From Halarcobacter anaerophilus (GTDB lineage Bacteria; Campylobacterota; Campylobacteria; Campylobacterales; Arcobacteraceae), in assembly GCF_006459125.1 (NCBI RefSeq), contig NZ_CP041070.1, positions 2,294,001-2,358,000 of the forward strand: 64,000 nucleotides of DNA. Reading direction: 5' to 3'. The notes under the pieces are model-generated. The model worked only from the letters and a program-made list of their open reading frames with translations. It was not told the DNA's origin and ran no database searches. Positions 7,688 through 16,587 of the stretch are shown here, piece by piece; within the stretch, counting starts at the first letter, position 1; every line of letters begins with the position of its first letter. The translations under genes were made by a program, and so were the position numbers.

Positions 7688-9220
7688 TTAGTGTAAAAAG
7701 TGTCTAATTCCTGTAAAGTATAAAGCCATTCCAAATTCATCGGCTGCTGCGATTACTTCATCATCTCTGATACTTCCGCCTGGCTCGATCACGCATTTTA
7801 CTCCTGCTTTATTTGCTTCATCAATAGAGTCTCTAAATGGGAAAAAAGCTTCTGATGCAAGTACTGAACCTGTTACGTCTAGTCCTAAATCTTCTGCTTT
7901 TCTAAGTGCTGCTTTTGCTGCATCAACTCTTGAAGTCATACCCATTCCAACTGCTACCATTGCAGAGTTTTTAATATATACTACACAGTTTGATTTTGTT
8001 CCTGCTGCTACTTTTACAGCTATTTCCATATCTTTTATCTCTTGTGCAGTTGCTACTCTTTTTGTTTTAAGTTCAGCATTTTTAACCTCATCATCTCCAA
8101 CTCTATCACTGTCTTGATAAACAAATCCACCGTCAATCATTTTAAAGTTGTATGGATCTTTTGATAGTTCAAGTTTTTTTGTACCTTGTTTAAATAGTTT
8201 GATTCTTTTTTTTCTGCTTAACTCTTCTACTGCTTCTTCTGTAAAGTCTGCTGCAAATACTACTTCTAAAAAGATTTCATTCATTTTTACTGCTAAATCT
8301 TTTTCAACTATACCGTTTACTGCAACAACTCCACCAAAAGCAGAGATTGGGTCACATTTTAAAGCTTCTGTGTAAGATTCTAAGAGTGTATCTTTTATGG
8401 CAAAGCCACATGGATTTCCGTGTTTTACAATACAAACTGCATTATCCTCACCGAAACTTGCGGCAATTTTAGCAGCTCCGCTGATATCACCCATATTATT
8501 AAATGACGGCTCACCTTTTACTACAATAAATTTATCGCTGAATTGGTTTTCAAATTCGTATAAAGCACCTTTTTGGTGTGGGTTTTCTCCGTATCTTGTA
8601 TCGAATACTTTAGTTCCTACTATAAACTGTTTTGCACCCATTGAATTGTTGAATCTTTTGTTCATATAGTTTGCAATCATTGAATCATAAGCTGCTGTAT
8701 GCTCATAAGCTTTTATCATCAAATCTCTTCTAAACTCTTCTGTATTTGTATTGTTTTTAAGATTATTTATAACTAAATCATAATCTGCCGTATCAGTTAC
8801 TATAATTACAGATGCGAAGTTTTTAGCAGCACTTCTAACCATAGCAGGACCGCCTATATCAATATTTTCGATAATCTCTTCAAAATCATCTGTTTTTTCA
8901 ATAGTTGCTTTAAAAGGATATAGATTTACACATACTAAATCGATCCCTTCAACTCCTAACTCTTTTGCTTGGTCAAGATGAGATTGTTTGTCTCGTCTGT
9001 GTAAAATACCACCGTGAATATATGGATTTAATGTTTTTACTCTTCCTTCAAAACATTCCGGAAATTTAGTAACTTCATTTGCCTCAATTACTGCAATTCC
9101 TGCTTCTTGAAGTTTTTTATAAGTACCGCCTGTTGAGATAATCTCATACCCAAGTGCAACCAACTCTTTTGCAAAGTTTTCTACACCACTTTTGTCACTA
9201 ACACTGATTAAAGCTCTCAA
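7688..9220 (-). CDS. purH: bifunctional AICAR transformylase / IMP cyclohydrolase
   Basis: The 510-residue protein performs the last two steps of IMP synthesis. The N-terminal MGS-like cyclohydrolase domain (about 1-195) begins '[16 protein letters not shown]' and contains '[17 protein letters not shown]' and '[15 protein letters not shown]'. The transformylase domain follows, with '[13 protein letters not shown]', '[13 protein letters not shown]' (shown as [10 protein letters not shown]; His-Gly-Asn catalytic site), and '[18 protein letters not shown]' near the end. Length and domain order match the family. It is transcribed alone; amt-GGDEF diverges on the other strand 155 bases away. Confidence 0.97.
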   Translation of the reverse strand: MRALISVSDKSGVENFAKELVALGYEIISTGGTYKKLQEAGIAVIEANEVTKFPECFEGRVKTLNPYIHGGILHRRDKQSHLDQAKELGVEGIDLVCVNLYPFKATIEKTDDFEEIIENIDIGGPAMVRSAAKNFASVIIVTDTADYDLVINNLKNNTNTEEFRRDLMIKAYEHTAAYDSMIANYMNKRFNNSMGAKQFIVGTKVFDTRYGENPHQKGALYEFENQFSDKFIVVKGEPSFNNMGDISGAAKIAASFGEDNAVCIVKHGNPCGFAIKDTLLESYTEALKCDPISAFGGVVAVNGIVEKDLAVKMNEIFLEVVFAADFTEEAVEELSRKKRIKLFKQGTKKLELSKDPYNFKMIDGGFVYQDSDRVGDDEVKNAELKTKRVATAQEIKDMEIAVKVAAGTKSNCVVYIKNSAMVAVGMGMTSRVDAAKAALRKAEDLGLDVTGSVLASEAFFPFRDSIDEANKAGVKCVIEPGGSIRDDEVIAAADEFGMALYFTGIRHFLH

Positions 9221-9375
9221 AACTATTCCTCTAATTTCTTTAAATTTTTTGGGATTATACTAAAAAGTTGATTAGTATTCTCTTGCTTCAAAAATTGTCT
9301 ATTTTATATATAAAAATTTATAATTGCAAACTTTATTACTATGCTATTATATACAAACTACTTTTGGAACTAAAT

Positions 9376-11190
9376 ATGAGTGACATAAATCTTCTTTGGA
9401 TATTAATAAGTTCTTTTTTGGTATTTCTTATGCAGTTTGGCTTTTCTTTAATTGAAACAGGCACTGTAAGAACTAAAAATACAATCAATGTAGCTATGAA
9501 AAATCTTATAGATACTGTTTTTTGTATTCTGTTTTTCTGGTTAATCGGTTTTGGATTAATGTTTGGAAGTGACAAATTCGGTCTTTTCGGCGTAGACAGT
9601 TTTTTAATTGACGGTTCAGATTTAGAAGAAAATGCTATTTTTCTTTTTCAGTCTATGTTTGCTGCAACTTCTATTACTATTATTTCAGGAGCCGTTGCAG
9701 AAAGAATAAAATTTAACGGTTATGTCGTAGTAGCAATAATAGTAACAGCTCTGATCTACCCTATTTTCGGTCACTGGGCATGGAATGAAAACGGTTGGTT
9801 AAATCAACTGGGATTTGTGGATTTTGCAGGTTCGACTGTTGTTCACTCAATAGGAGCCTGGATTGGATTAGCAGGGACGATTATTTTAGGACCAAGACTG
9901 GGAAAATTTAAAAACGGTGAAGTAAAATATTTTGCACCAAGCAATCACAACTTTATAGTTTTTGGAGTATTTATGCTCTTTTTTGCTTGGTTCGGATTTA
10001 ATGCAGGAAGTCTTTTACGCTTTGATATTCAAGTAACTTCAATACTGATGAATACTTTAATTGCCGCTGTTATGGGAGGAGCCAGTGCTTGGTTTATCTC
10101 TTTGTTATTTAAAAGACGTTTAGAAGTTGAACTTCTAAGCTTCGGAATAATAGCAGGACTTGTGGGAATAACGGCAGGCTGCAACTCTTTGACCCTGTAT
10201 CAATCGGCTTTTGTAGGTTTTGTTTCAACTATAGTTATGTTTTTATCTGACCAGTTTTTAGCAAAAAAGATGAAAATAGATGACCCCTTAAGCGCAATAA
10301 GCGTTCACGGCTTTGCAGGAACCTGGGGAACTATAGCAGTTGGGATTTTCGCCAAACCTCTTGAAGGAATGACAAGAATGGATTTTTTATCTATTCAAAT
10401 ACTTGGGACACTTTGTGCCTTCGGTTTTGCCTTTTTATCCGGACTTATTCTTTTTTTGATTCTTTATAAATTAAATCTTTTAAGGGTTAAAAAAAGATAT
10501 GAAGTTTTAGGACTTAACAGAAGCGAACACAATGCAAGATTACCTTGGGTTGAAACTATTGAGAGTATTATAGGTATTATGAAAACAGGAAATGTGCAAA
10601 AAAAAGTTTATGAAGAAAGAGATACCGAAGTGGGTGTTGTCGCAAGATTTTTCAATATACTTTTAGATAATTTGCGTGCTCAAAATACAAAATTGAGTAA
10701 AAGCAATAAAACTCTTCATCAAAAAGCCTATTTTGATACTTTAACAAAAGCTTTAAACAGAGGAGGTCTTTTTGAAGAATTAAATAAAAAATTCTCAAAT
10801 AAAAGATACTCTCTTGCTATTATTGATATTGATAAATTTAAAACTATAAATGATACTTACGGACACGATATAGGAGATATAGTTTTAAAAGAACTTTCAA
10901 ACTTGATTTCTGGCAAAATCCGTTCAGATGATCTTTTTGCAAGATGGGGAGGAGAAGAGTTCGTTTTAATTCTTAAAACCCGTGATTTAACAATTGCTCA
11001 ATCTATTTGTGAAAAATTAAGAATAGAAGTTGAAAATTACGGTTTTTCAAAAGTAAAAAGAGTAACCGTATCAATAGGAGTCAGTAATTTTAAATTACAA
11101 AAACAATCTTTTAACGATATTTTTAAAAATGCGGATAAAGCCCTTTATGATGCAAAGAACTCAGGAAGAAACAGAGTGCATGTCTTTTAA
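9376..11190 (+). CDS. Amt-type ammonium sensor fused to a diguanylate cyclase
   Basis: I start at the ATG at 9376 (MSDINLLWILISS), because the region before it reads as non-Amt sequence and Amt proteins begin at this span; this gives 604 residues. Residues 1-400 are an 11-span Amt channel with 'VDFAGSTVVHSIGAW' and 'VHGFAGTWGTIAVGIF', preserving both pore histidines and the periplasmic-site aspartate. A HAMP-like linker follows ('DTEVGVVARFFNILLDNL'), then a coiled coil and a GGDEF domain with an intact active site GGEEF (525-529) and the inhibitory I-site RSDD five residues before it. Ammonium binding or flux would thus set c-di-GMP synthesis. Compare the established Amt-histidine kinase Ks-Amt5. 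There is no glnK gene beside it, consistent with a sensor role. Confidence 0.9.
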   Translation: MSDINLLWILISSFLVFLMQFGFSLIETGTVRTKNTINVAMKNLIDTVFCILFFWLIGFGLMFGSDKFGLFGVDSFLIDGSDLEENAIFLFQSMFAATSITIISGAVAERIKFNGYVVVAIIVTALIYPIFGHWAWNENGWLNQLGFVDFAGSTVVHSIGAWIGLAGTIILGPRLGKFKNGEVKYFAPSNHNFIVFGVFMLFFAWFGFNAGSLLRFDIQVTSILMNTLIAAVMGGASAWFISLLFKRRLEVELLSFGIIAGLVGITAGCNSLTLYQSAFVGFVSTIVMFLSDQFLAKKMKIDDPLSAISVHGFAGTWGTIAVGIFAKPLEGMTRMDFLSIQILGTLCAFGFAFLSGLILFLILYKLNLLRVKKRYEVLGLNRSEHNARLPWVETIESIIGIMKTGNVQKKVYEERDTEVGVVARFFNILLDNLRAQNTKLSKSNKTLHQKAYFDTLTKALNRGGLFEELNKKFSNKRYSLAIIDIDKFKTINDTYGHDIGDIVLKELSNLISGKIRSDDLFARWGGEEFVLILKTRDLTIAQSICEKLRIEVENYGFSKVKRVTVSIGVSNFKLQKQSFNDIFKNADKALYDAKNSGRNRVHVF

Positions 11191-11211
11191 AAGAGGTTTT
11201 AAACCTCTTTT
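11189..11211. terminator. bidirectional terminator overlapping both stop codons
   Basis: AAAAGAGGTTT and AAACCTCTTTT form a perfect 11-bp stem around a single T. It begins within the stop codon of the Amt fusion and ends within the stop codon of the convergent NosL-like gene. A-rich and T-rich arms supply a U-tract in both directions, so it can serve both genes. Confidence 0.75.
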
Positions 11212-11908
11212 ATCTTCTTGATAGGTAGATTCCTACGGCTTGAAGTTTTTTACCTTTCATATTACCACAAAGTTTATTTTTAGTAATATATGCTTTTGCC
11301 TGTGCTGTTGAAGTAAACTTCATATCAGTTTTTTTGCACATTTTTTCATAGATTTTTTCACCCATTTTTTGCATTTTAGCTTGTTTTTGAGCTACCATTT
11401 TTTTCTCTTTTTCTAAACCTTTTGCAACTTGGGCATAAACTTCATCAAAGTTTTTAATCTCTCCGCCGTTTTCTTTTTGAAAAGCTTTAGCATCATCAAG
11501 ATTTTTAAAAGCATATTTACTTGTCATTGTCATAGTTCCGGGTTTAGAACTTCCAACTACGTAAAAAGCCTCTTTTACAGAAATTAGTTTTAATGATTTG
11601 TTATCTACAACTCTCATATCTGTTAGTTTTGTACCGTTTAGTTCTTTGTCTTCAACCATACAGTGAATAGAGCAATACTGTTTTTCTTCTCCTTGGGCTT
11701 TTGCAGCATGATTTGTTTTATAAAACATCGGCAGAGTCATTCCGCAAATAGGACAGTAATTTTTTTCATCACCTTTTTGAACTATTGTTGCTTTTTGAGC
11801 AGGCACTGCTTGATATGCCATTTTTGGTTTATTTTGTTGTGTATTCTCAGCATTTAACATTGTAATTAATGCAAATAAACTAAATAACATAACTAAAATT
11901 TTTTTCAT
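11210..11908 (-). CDS. NosL-like exported protein with haem-less cytochrome-c-like tail
   Basis: This 232-residue protein has a signal peptide (MKKILVMLFSLFALITMLNA). The NosL-type domain shows 'YCPICGMTLP' (Cys52, Cys55) and 'YCSIHC' (Cys79, Cys83), followed by 'VKEAFYVVGSS' and 'AFKNLDDAKAFQKENGGEI'. NosL is a periplasmic Cu(I)-binding protein. A basic coiled segment (about 160-182) leads to 'GEKIYEKMCKKTD' (Cys191) and '...LCGNMKGKKLQAVGIYLS' (Cys214). That tail follows the layout of a small c-type cytochrome ('G..I..K.C..C' to 'L..V..YL') but has no CXXCH haem motif. It diverges from the paralogue at 12042. No nosZ lies in the window, so the target of any copper is unknown. Confidence 0.75.
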   Translation of the reverse strand: MKKILVMLFSLFALITMLNAENTQQNKPKMAYQAVPAQKATIVQKGDEKNYCPICGMTLPMFYKTNHAAKAQGEEKQYCSIHCMVEDKELNGTKLTDMRVVDNKSLKLISVKEAFYVVGSSKPGTMTMTSKYAFKNLDDAKAFQKENGGEIKNFDEVYAQVAKGLEKEKKMVAQKQAKMQKMGEKIYEKMCKKTDMKFTSTAQAKAYITKNKLCGNMKGKKLQAVGIYLSRR

Positions 11909-12041
11909 TCTTCTTCCCTTATATTAATTTCTAATATAATATAACCAAATAGTTAAATTAATGTTAATTTGCTAACTTATGATTAACTAAAACTTAACAA
12001 AAATTGGATACCATATTTTCTTATTTAAACAAAGGAATTTA

Positions 12042-13172
12042 ATGAAAAAAACATTTTTTACTCTACTATTTTTTACTTCATTTATCTTTTCAACAACTCT
12101 TTTAGGAAGTAGTTTAAATAAGATAGAGTATCTTCAAAAAGGTGATGAAAAATATTGGTGTCCAATATCAGGACTTAGTTTAAAAGAAAACTATAAAACT
12201 TCTCTTAGTTCAACCCTTAACAATGGAAGAAAAAGACAATATGCCTCATTGACTTGTCTTGCAAAGGATAATGAAGAGTACGGTATTGATTTAGATAATA
12301 TAGAAGCAGTAGATTATAACTCTTTAAAAAGAGTTAATGCAAAAAAAGCTTTTTTTGTAGTAGGAAGTAAAATAAAAGCAAAAATTTCAAAAACTAGTAA
12401 ACTAGCCTTTGAAAAAGAAGAAGATGCGAAAAAATTCATTAAACAAAACGGTGGAAAACTAATGAGTTTTGATGAAGCCTTTGATCTTGCAAAAAAGAGT
12501 CTAAAAGATGATTTCAAAAAATTAAAAACAGTAAATAAAAAGAAAATATATCCTAAAGGGAAAAAAATCTTTGAGAAAAGATGCAGTAAAGATATAGACC
12601 CTACAGATTATCTTGAGATAAATGAATTAAAAGCAGATATACAAAAAAACAATTTATGTAAAAAATTAAAAGAGTCCCAACTTCAAACAGTTGCTTTATA
12701 TCTTTGGGATGTAAAAAGATTCGGTGATTTAGGAGAAGTTAAAAACAGAGTTGTTGTTGAAGAGCATGAAAAATGTCCCGTTTGCGGAATGTTTGTGGCA
12801 AAATATCCAAGATGGGCAGCACAGATTATCTACTCTCACGGCAATCACGAACATAAATTCTCTTTTGACGGAGTAAAAGATTTGATGAAATTCTATTTTG
12901 ATCCAAAAAGATGGATAAATGCGGACTCTCATCTAATAAATAAATCAAATATCAAAGAGGTTAAAGTTACCGATTACTACTCACAAGAAGCAATAGACGG
13001 AAAAAAAGCATATTATGTAATAGGTTCGGATGTTTACGGACCAATGGGACACGAACTGATTCCTTTTAAAAATTTAAGTGATGCAAAAACGTTCAAAGCC
13101 GACCACAGCGGTAAAGTAATTATTGAATTTAGTAAGTTAAAAGAAGAGGATATATATAAACTTGATGAATAA
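12042..13172 (+). CDS. two-domain NosL-like exported protein
   Basis: This is a 376-residue protein with a signal peptide. Residues 25-222 are a paralogue of the 11210-11908 protein, but the metal motif is degraded: 'YWCPISGLSL' keeps Cys40 and has Ser43 in place of the second Cys, and the second pair is reduced to 'YASLTC'. The haem-less cytochrome-like segment follows ('GKKIFEKRCSKDI', Cys181, Cys206, 'LQTVALYLW'). Residues 240-376 are a second, canonical NosL domain with 'EKCPVCGMFVAKYPRW' and 'KAYYVIGSDVYGPMGHELIPF'. It heads an apparent operon with the permease, ATPase and membrane protein genes downstream: the next gene overlaps it by 8 bases. Probably a periplasmic copper-binding partner of that transporter. 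Confidence 0.8.
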   Translation: MKKTFFTLLFFTSFIFSTTLLGSSLNKIEYLQKGDEKYWCPISGLSLKENYKTSLSSTLNNGRKRQYASLTCLAKDNEEYGIDLDNIEAVDYNSLKRVNAKKAFFVVGSKIKAKISKTSKLAFEKEEDAKKFIKQNGGKLMSFDEAFDLAKKSLKDDFKKLKTVNKKKIYPKGKKIFEKRCSKDIDPTDYLEINELKADIQKNNLCKKLKESQLQTVALYLWDVKRFGDLGEVKNRVVVEEHEKCPVCGMFVAKYPRWAAQIIYSHGNHEHKFSFDGVKDLMKFYFDPKRWINADSHLINKSNIKEVKVTDYYSQEAIDGKKAYYVIGSDVYGPMGHELIPFKNLSDAKTFKADHSGKVIIEFSKLKEEDIYKLDE

Positions 13173-13485
13173 AAAAAGCAGATATATGTTTTTTGCACTC
13201 TTTTTTATGATAGCAATAACAGTAATTGAAGTTTTATATTTATACAAAAGTAAAAGCTTAAGTTTAAAAGATATAGAAGATAAGAATATACTTGTCAGTG
13301 CTTTAGAGCTTCCCGATTTGGCAATATCAACGGAAGCCATGTTTATAAGACATAGAAGTTTAAGCGATACCTTTGCAATATTCAAAGAAGATCCACAGTT
13401 AAAGGAGTATTTCCCTACAACTTTTGTATACTCCCATTCACATATTTTAAATAATACACCTTCAAAGATTCTAAATGAGAAATAA
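13165..13485 (+). CDS. small anchored protein of the NosL/ABC locus
   Basis: The ATG at 13165 overlaps the end of the NosL-like gene (ATGAATAA), suggesting translational coupling. The 106-residue product has one N-terminal membrane anchor (about residues 8-25, 'MFFALFFMIAITVIEVLYLY') and an extracytoplasmic tail of about 80 residues with 'STEAMFIRHRSLSDTFAIF' and 'VYSHSHIL'. The histidines (RHR, SHSH) might bind metal, but I recognise no family. It overlaps the permease gene by 11 bases, so it belongs to the same transcription unit. Confidence 0.65.
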   Translation: MNKKSRYMFFALFFMIAITVIEVLYLYKSKSLSLKDIEDKNILVSALELPDLAISTEAMFIRHRSLSDTFAIFKEDPQLKEYFPTTFVYSHSHILNNTPSKILNEK

Positions 13486-14662
13486 AATAAATATATACCT
13501 AATTGAGTACGCCATAAACTCCCTCTTAAGACAAAAGTTTAAAAATATCTTTATACTTATTGTTTTTACTTTTCTAACCGCACTTCTTTGTTCTATATTT
13601 TTTATATCAAACTCTATAAAATATGAACTAAACAGCACCCTTAAATCTCTTCCCCAAATTACCGTTCAAAAACTAAAAGCCGGAAGACATTATGATATTG
13701 ATACAAGTGCTGTTGATGAGATTTTAAATATTGCAGGTGTTCAAGATGCTGTTGCAAGAGTTTGGGGATACTACTATTTTGAAAATGCAGGAGTAAATTT
13801 CTCGGTTATTGGTATTGATGAGTTTGAAAATCAGTATAAAGAGTCTTTAAACAAAGTAGTTAAAGAGTTTGATTTTTCAAAAGCCCAAGAGAGTAGTTCG
13901 ATGATAATAGGAACCGGGGTTAAAAAAGTGCTTGACGAGAACTACTACAAAGAGTATTTTAACTTTATAAAACCTGACGGAACATTCAAAAAAGTAAATA
14001 TTGCAGGTGTTTTTCAAGATAATTTGGAACTTGAATCAAATGATACTATTCTTCTTCCAAAAGAGCTTGCAATGGAAATTTTCGGTATGGAAGAGAATAA
14101 AGCAACAGATATCGTAGTAAAAGTTGCAAATCCAGAAGAGATATTCACTGTAGCTTCTAAAATAAAACTTCTATATCCTGATACAAGAGTTATTACAAAT
14201 AAAGAGTTGGAGATTAGTTATCAAAATATTTTTGACTATAAAGGGGGAGTGTTTTTAGCACTTTTTATTGTCTCTATTTTTACTTTTTTTATAATAATTT
14301 ACGACAAAGCAAGCGGACTTAGCTCAGAAGAGAAAAAAGAGATAGGTATTTTAAAAGCTATTGGATGGAAAGTTGAAGATGTGTTAAAAGAGAAGTTTTA
14401 TGAAAGTTTTATTATCTCTTTTATCTCTTATATTTTGGGAATACTTATAGCCTTTACTTTTGTATATATTTTCAATGCACCTTTATTAAGAGAGATTTTT
14501 ACAGGTTATTCTCAACTTAAGACCTCATTTGAACTGCCTTTTGTTTTGGATTTTAATACACTGTTTTTAGTCTTTTTCCTAAGTGTTCCAATCTATATAG
14601 CTGCAACTATAGTTCCATCTTGGAGAAGTGCAACAATTGAAACCGATAAGGTGATAAGATAA
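13475..14662 (+). CDS. FtsX/MacB-type ABC transporter permease
   Basis: The 395-residue protein has one N-terminal span (about 22-46), a periplasmic MacB-like domain of about 220 residues ('DEILNIAGVQDAVARVWGYYYF', shown shorter here as IAGVQDAVARVWGY), and three C-terminal spans with the FtsX signature 'EKKEIGILKAIGWKVEDVLKEKF' (its core EIGILKAIGW) between them. Such permeases couple cytoplasmic ATP hydrolysis to work on periplasmic substrates (LolCDE, MacB) instead of moving solutes through a channel. The ATPase gene starts at its last base. Neighbouring NosL-like proteins suggest it acts on a copper chaperone or a metal-carrying lipoprotein; that is inference. Confidence 0.85.
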   Translation: MRNKINIYLIEYAINSLLRQKFKNIFILIVFTFLTALLCSIFFISNSIKYELNSTLKSLPQITVQKLKAGRHYDIDTSAVDEILNIAGVQDAVARVWGYYYFENAGVNFSVIGIDEFENQYKESLNKVVKEFDFSKAQESSSMIIGTGVKKVLDENYYKEYFNFIKPDGTFKKVNIAGVFQDNLELESNDTILLPKELAMEIFGMEENKATDIVVKVANPEEIFTVASKIKLLYPDTRVITNKELEISYQNIFDYKGGVFLALFIVSIFTFFIIIYDKASGLSSEEKKEIGILKAIGWKVEDVLKEKFYESFIISFISYILGILIAFTFVYIFNAPLLREIFTGYSQLKTSFELPFVLDFNTLFLVFFLSVPIYIAATIVPSWRSATIETDKVIR

Positions 14663-15333
14663 TGATAGAGTTAAAAAATATTACAAAAGATTTTGAAGTA
14701 AATAAAAACAACACTGTAAGAGCAGTCAATAATATAAACCTAAGTATAAAAGAGGGAGAACTTATTGTACTAAAAGGAGCAAGCGGAAGCGGTAAAAGTA
14801 CTATTCTCTCTTTAATCGCATCTTTGAGTAAACCTACAAAAGGAGAAGTAATAGTAAATAACAAAAGAGTATCAAAACTTCCCGATAATTTTGCCTCTAT
14901 GTATAGAAGAGAGGAGATAGGTTTTATTTTTCAAAAATATAATTTAATCCCTACTTTAAGTGTAAAAGAGAATATTTTACTTCCTTTAATTCCTAAAAAT
15001 CTTTGTGAAGAAGAGGCTTCAAAACTATTGCACAGTGTTATGAAAAAATTTAAAATCGAACATAAAAGCGATGCAATGGTAAAAAACCTTTCAGGTGGAG
15101 AGCAGCAAAGAGTTGCAATAGCAAGAAGCCAAATTAACAACCCTAAAATCATAATAGCAGATGAACCTACGGCAAACCTGGATAAAGAGCTGTCTGAACA
15201 TTTTATAACTATTTTAAAAGAGCTTAAAAGCAGTGATAAAACAATAATCGTGGCAACCCATGATCCACTCTTTTTTGAACTTGATTTTGTTGATAGAATA
15301 ATTGAATTAGCAAACGGAGAGATTATAAAATGA
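14662..15333 (+). CDS. ABC transporter ATP-binding protein (LolD/MacB type)
   Basis: This 223-residue ATPase has Walker A 'LKGASGSGKSTILSLI', Q-loop 'IGFIFQKYNLIPTLSV', signature 'LSGGEQQRVAIARS', Walker B 'KIIIADEPTANLD' and H-loop 'IIVATHDPLFF'. The 'FQ.YNLIPTL...N' and 'SGGEQQRVAIARA'-like features place it in the LolD/MacB/FtsE family that works with FtsX-type permeases, in agreement with the gene directly upstream. The permease stop and this start overlap, and its own end overlaps the following membrane gene by 4 bases (ATGA), so all are probably translated together. Confidence 0.93.
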   Translation: MIELKNITKDFEVNKNNTVRAVNNINLSIKEGELIVLKGASGSGKSTILSLIASLSKPTKGEVIVNNKRVSKLPDNFASMYRREEIGFIFQKYNLIPTLSVKENILLPLIPKNLCEEEASKLLHSVMKKFKIEHKSDAMVKNLSGGEQQRVAIARSQINNPKIIIADEPTANLDKELSEHFITILKELKSSDKTIIVATHDPLFFELDFVDRIIELANGEIIK

Positions 15334-16298
15334 TTTTATCTCCTGAGGTTTTAACTATAATCATCTTAAACTCTATATTTTTGCTTTTTGGAACGGTAAG
15401 TTTTCTTTTAAGTCTTAAAATATTTTTTAACTGGGATATAAACTCTACAAACAAAAAACAGTACACTTTGGAAAGCCAAAGTTTTTTAACGGCAACTATT
15501 ATAAAATATATACTTTTTGTAAAAATTCTTCTTTTTATATTTTTTATTTTTACTTTAGATAAAATTTCAAATGTACTTACAGGAGCCATGTGTGCAGCAG
15601 GAGTTGTAGATGCCACTAGTTACGGTATATATCTTCTTTTATTTAAACTTATAAATATCTACTTTTTTGGTTTTTGGCTTGTAATTCATAACTTTGATAT
15701 GAAAACCGTAAATCTAAAATATACAAAACTAAAATTCGGCTTTTATCTTTTTATATATTTTTTACTTCTATTTGAAATTATTTTAGAAATAACTATGTTC
15801 GCCTCAATAAATGTAGATAAACTTGTGAGCTGTTGCGGAACTTTATACTCTAATAGTGAAGGTTCATATCTATCTTCAATCTTTTTTGATAACAGTAATT
15901 ATATACTTGCAGGTTTTTATATTAGTTATCTTTTTTTAGTTCTTTTCTATTTTTTAAAAAACGATTATCTATATATAATTTTTAATCTTCTTTTTCTAGT
16001 TCTAGCAATAATCAGTCTGATTCTCTTTTTTGGAACATATATTTATGAACTTCCTACCCATCACTGTCCTTTCTGTATGCTTCAAAAAGAGTATCACTAT
16101 ATTGGATATGCCCTTTATATTTTTCTTTTTTTAGGTACTTTTTTTGGATTTATTATAGGAATAAAAGATCTTATTTTAAAAATTGAAAGTGAAACAAAAA
16201 AATATTATAAATACTCAATTATCTCTCTTACTATCTATTTAATAATTGTTAGTGCATATCCGATAGTTTACTACTTCAAAAACGGTGTTTTTTTATAA
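15330..16298 (+). CDS. cysteine-bearing multi-pass membrane protein of the NosL/ABC locus
   Basis: The 322-residue protein has eight or nine predicted spans. Three conserved-looking cysteine groups lie at loop/membrane borders: 'TGAMCAAGVVDATSYG', 'KLVSCCGTLYS' and 'LPTHHCPFCMLQKEYHYIG'. The HHCPFC motif recalls thiol-redox or metal sites such as in DsbB/VKOR-type proteins, but I do not recognise the family and the fold need not be the same. As the last gene of the operon with NosL-like proteins and a MacB-type transporter, it could reduce or pass on metal at the membrane. The gene is followed by the 289-base leader region of the next operon. Confidence 0.7.
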   Translation: MILSPEVLTIIILNSIFLLFGTVSFLLSLKIFFNWDINSTNKKQYTLESQSFLTATIIKYILFVKILLFIFFIFTLDKISNVLTGAMCAAGVVDATSYGIYLLLFKLINIYFFGFWLVIHNFDMKTVNLKYTKLKFGFYLFIYFLLLFEIILEITMFASINVDKLVSCCGTLYSNSEGSYLSSIFFDNSNYILAGFYISYLFLVLFYFLKNDYLYIIFNLLFLVLAIISLILFFGTYIYELPTHHCPFCMLQKEYHYIGYALYIFLFLGTFFGFIIGIKDLILKIESETKKYYKYSIISLTIYLIIVSAYPIVYYFKNGVFL

Positions 16299-16452
16299 AA
16301 ATTAAAAAAATTTATAAAAAAATGCCCCTTTTGGAAAACTAAAGATACAAAAAATTAATTTTTTTTCTTAATTTTATATCCTAAAATCGGCACTTTTTTT
16401 AATAACTAAAAGCACTTAAGTTTTATTTTAGATTTTTTCTTTTTTTTTGATT

Positions 16453-16458
16453 TATAAT
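16453..16458 (+). promoter_or_regulatory. -10 box of the 16.5-kb leader
   Basis: TATAAT preceded by a long T-rich stretch (16420-16449) and 'AAGTTTTATTTTAGATTTT', without a -35 box, as in Campylobacterota sigma-70 promoters. The equivalent DNA before the second leader (TATAAT at 19469) shares AAGTTTTATTTTAG and the same spacing to the RNA motif. Expected start of transcription is near 16465. Confidence 0.6.
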
Positions 16459-16495
16459 TCCGAAGTAGAATAAGGAATAGTTCAAAGTATTTGGA

Positions 16496-16551
16496 AGAAA
16501 ACCAAAATAAGCATTTGGCCGTGCATTAAAATGTTTTCTATAATGTTGTAC
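16496..16551 (+). ncRNA. candidate structured leader RNA, copy A
   Basis: A stem AGAAAAC (16496-16502) / GTTTTCT (16533-16539) encloses a 30-nt loop containing the core AAGCATTTGGCCGTGCATT (16509-16527). Three bases later comes the second shared box ATGTTGTAC (16543-16551). All elements recur in the same order and spacing at 19499-19559. Inside the loop, GCA...TGC can form a mini-hairpin exposing GGCC, and in this copy CCAAA/TTTGG is an alternative pairing. Downstream, ATACT (16568-16572) can pair with AGTAT (16581-16585), partly covering the ribosome site AGGAG of the next gene, so control of translation is plausible. I cannot match it to a known riboswitch class. Confidence 0.55.
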
Positions 16552-16587
16552 AACAGTACTTTTAAACATACTTTTTTAGGAGTATAT

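Noticed and set aside
9268-9375. N-terminal extension of the Amt fusion
   Set aside because: The translation is hydrophobic Tyr/Ile/Leu noise with no counterpart in Amt proteins, and the ATG at 9376 begins the first channel helix.
11210-16298. Nitrous oxide reductase (nos) operon
   Set aside because: NosL-like proteins are present, but nosZ, nosD and the NosF/NosY type transporter are absent; the permease is of the MacB/FtsX type.
16453-16587. Known c-di-GMP, preQ1, glutamine or guanidine riboswitch
   Set aside because: None of the signature words of those classes that I know is present; the GGCC core and the spacing do not fit.
16531-16587. Longer N-terminus of the twin-CX3C protein
   Set aside because: It would start inside the 3' arm of the leader stem, lacks a ribosome site, and would hide the clear signal peptide starting at 16588.
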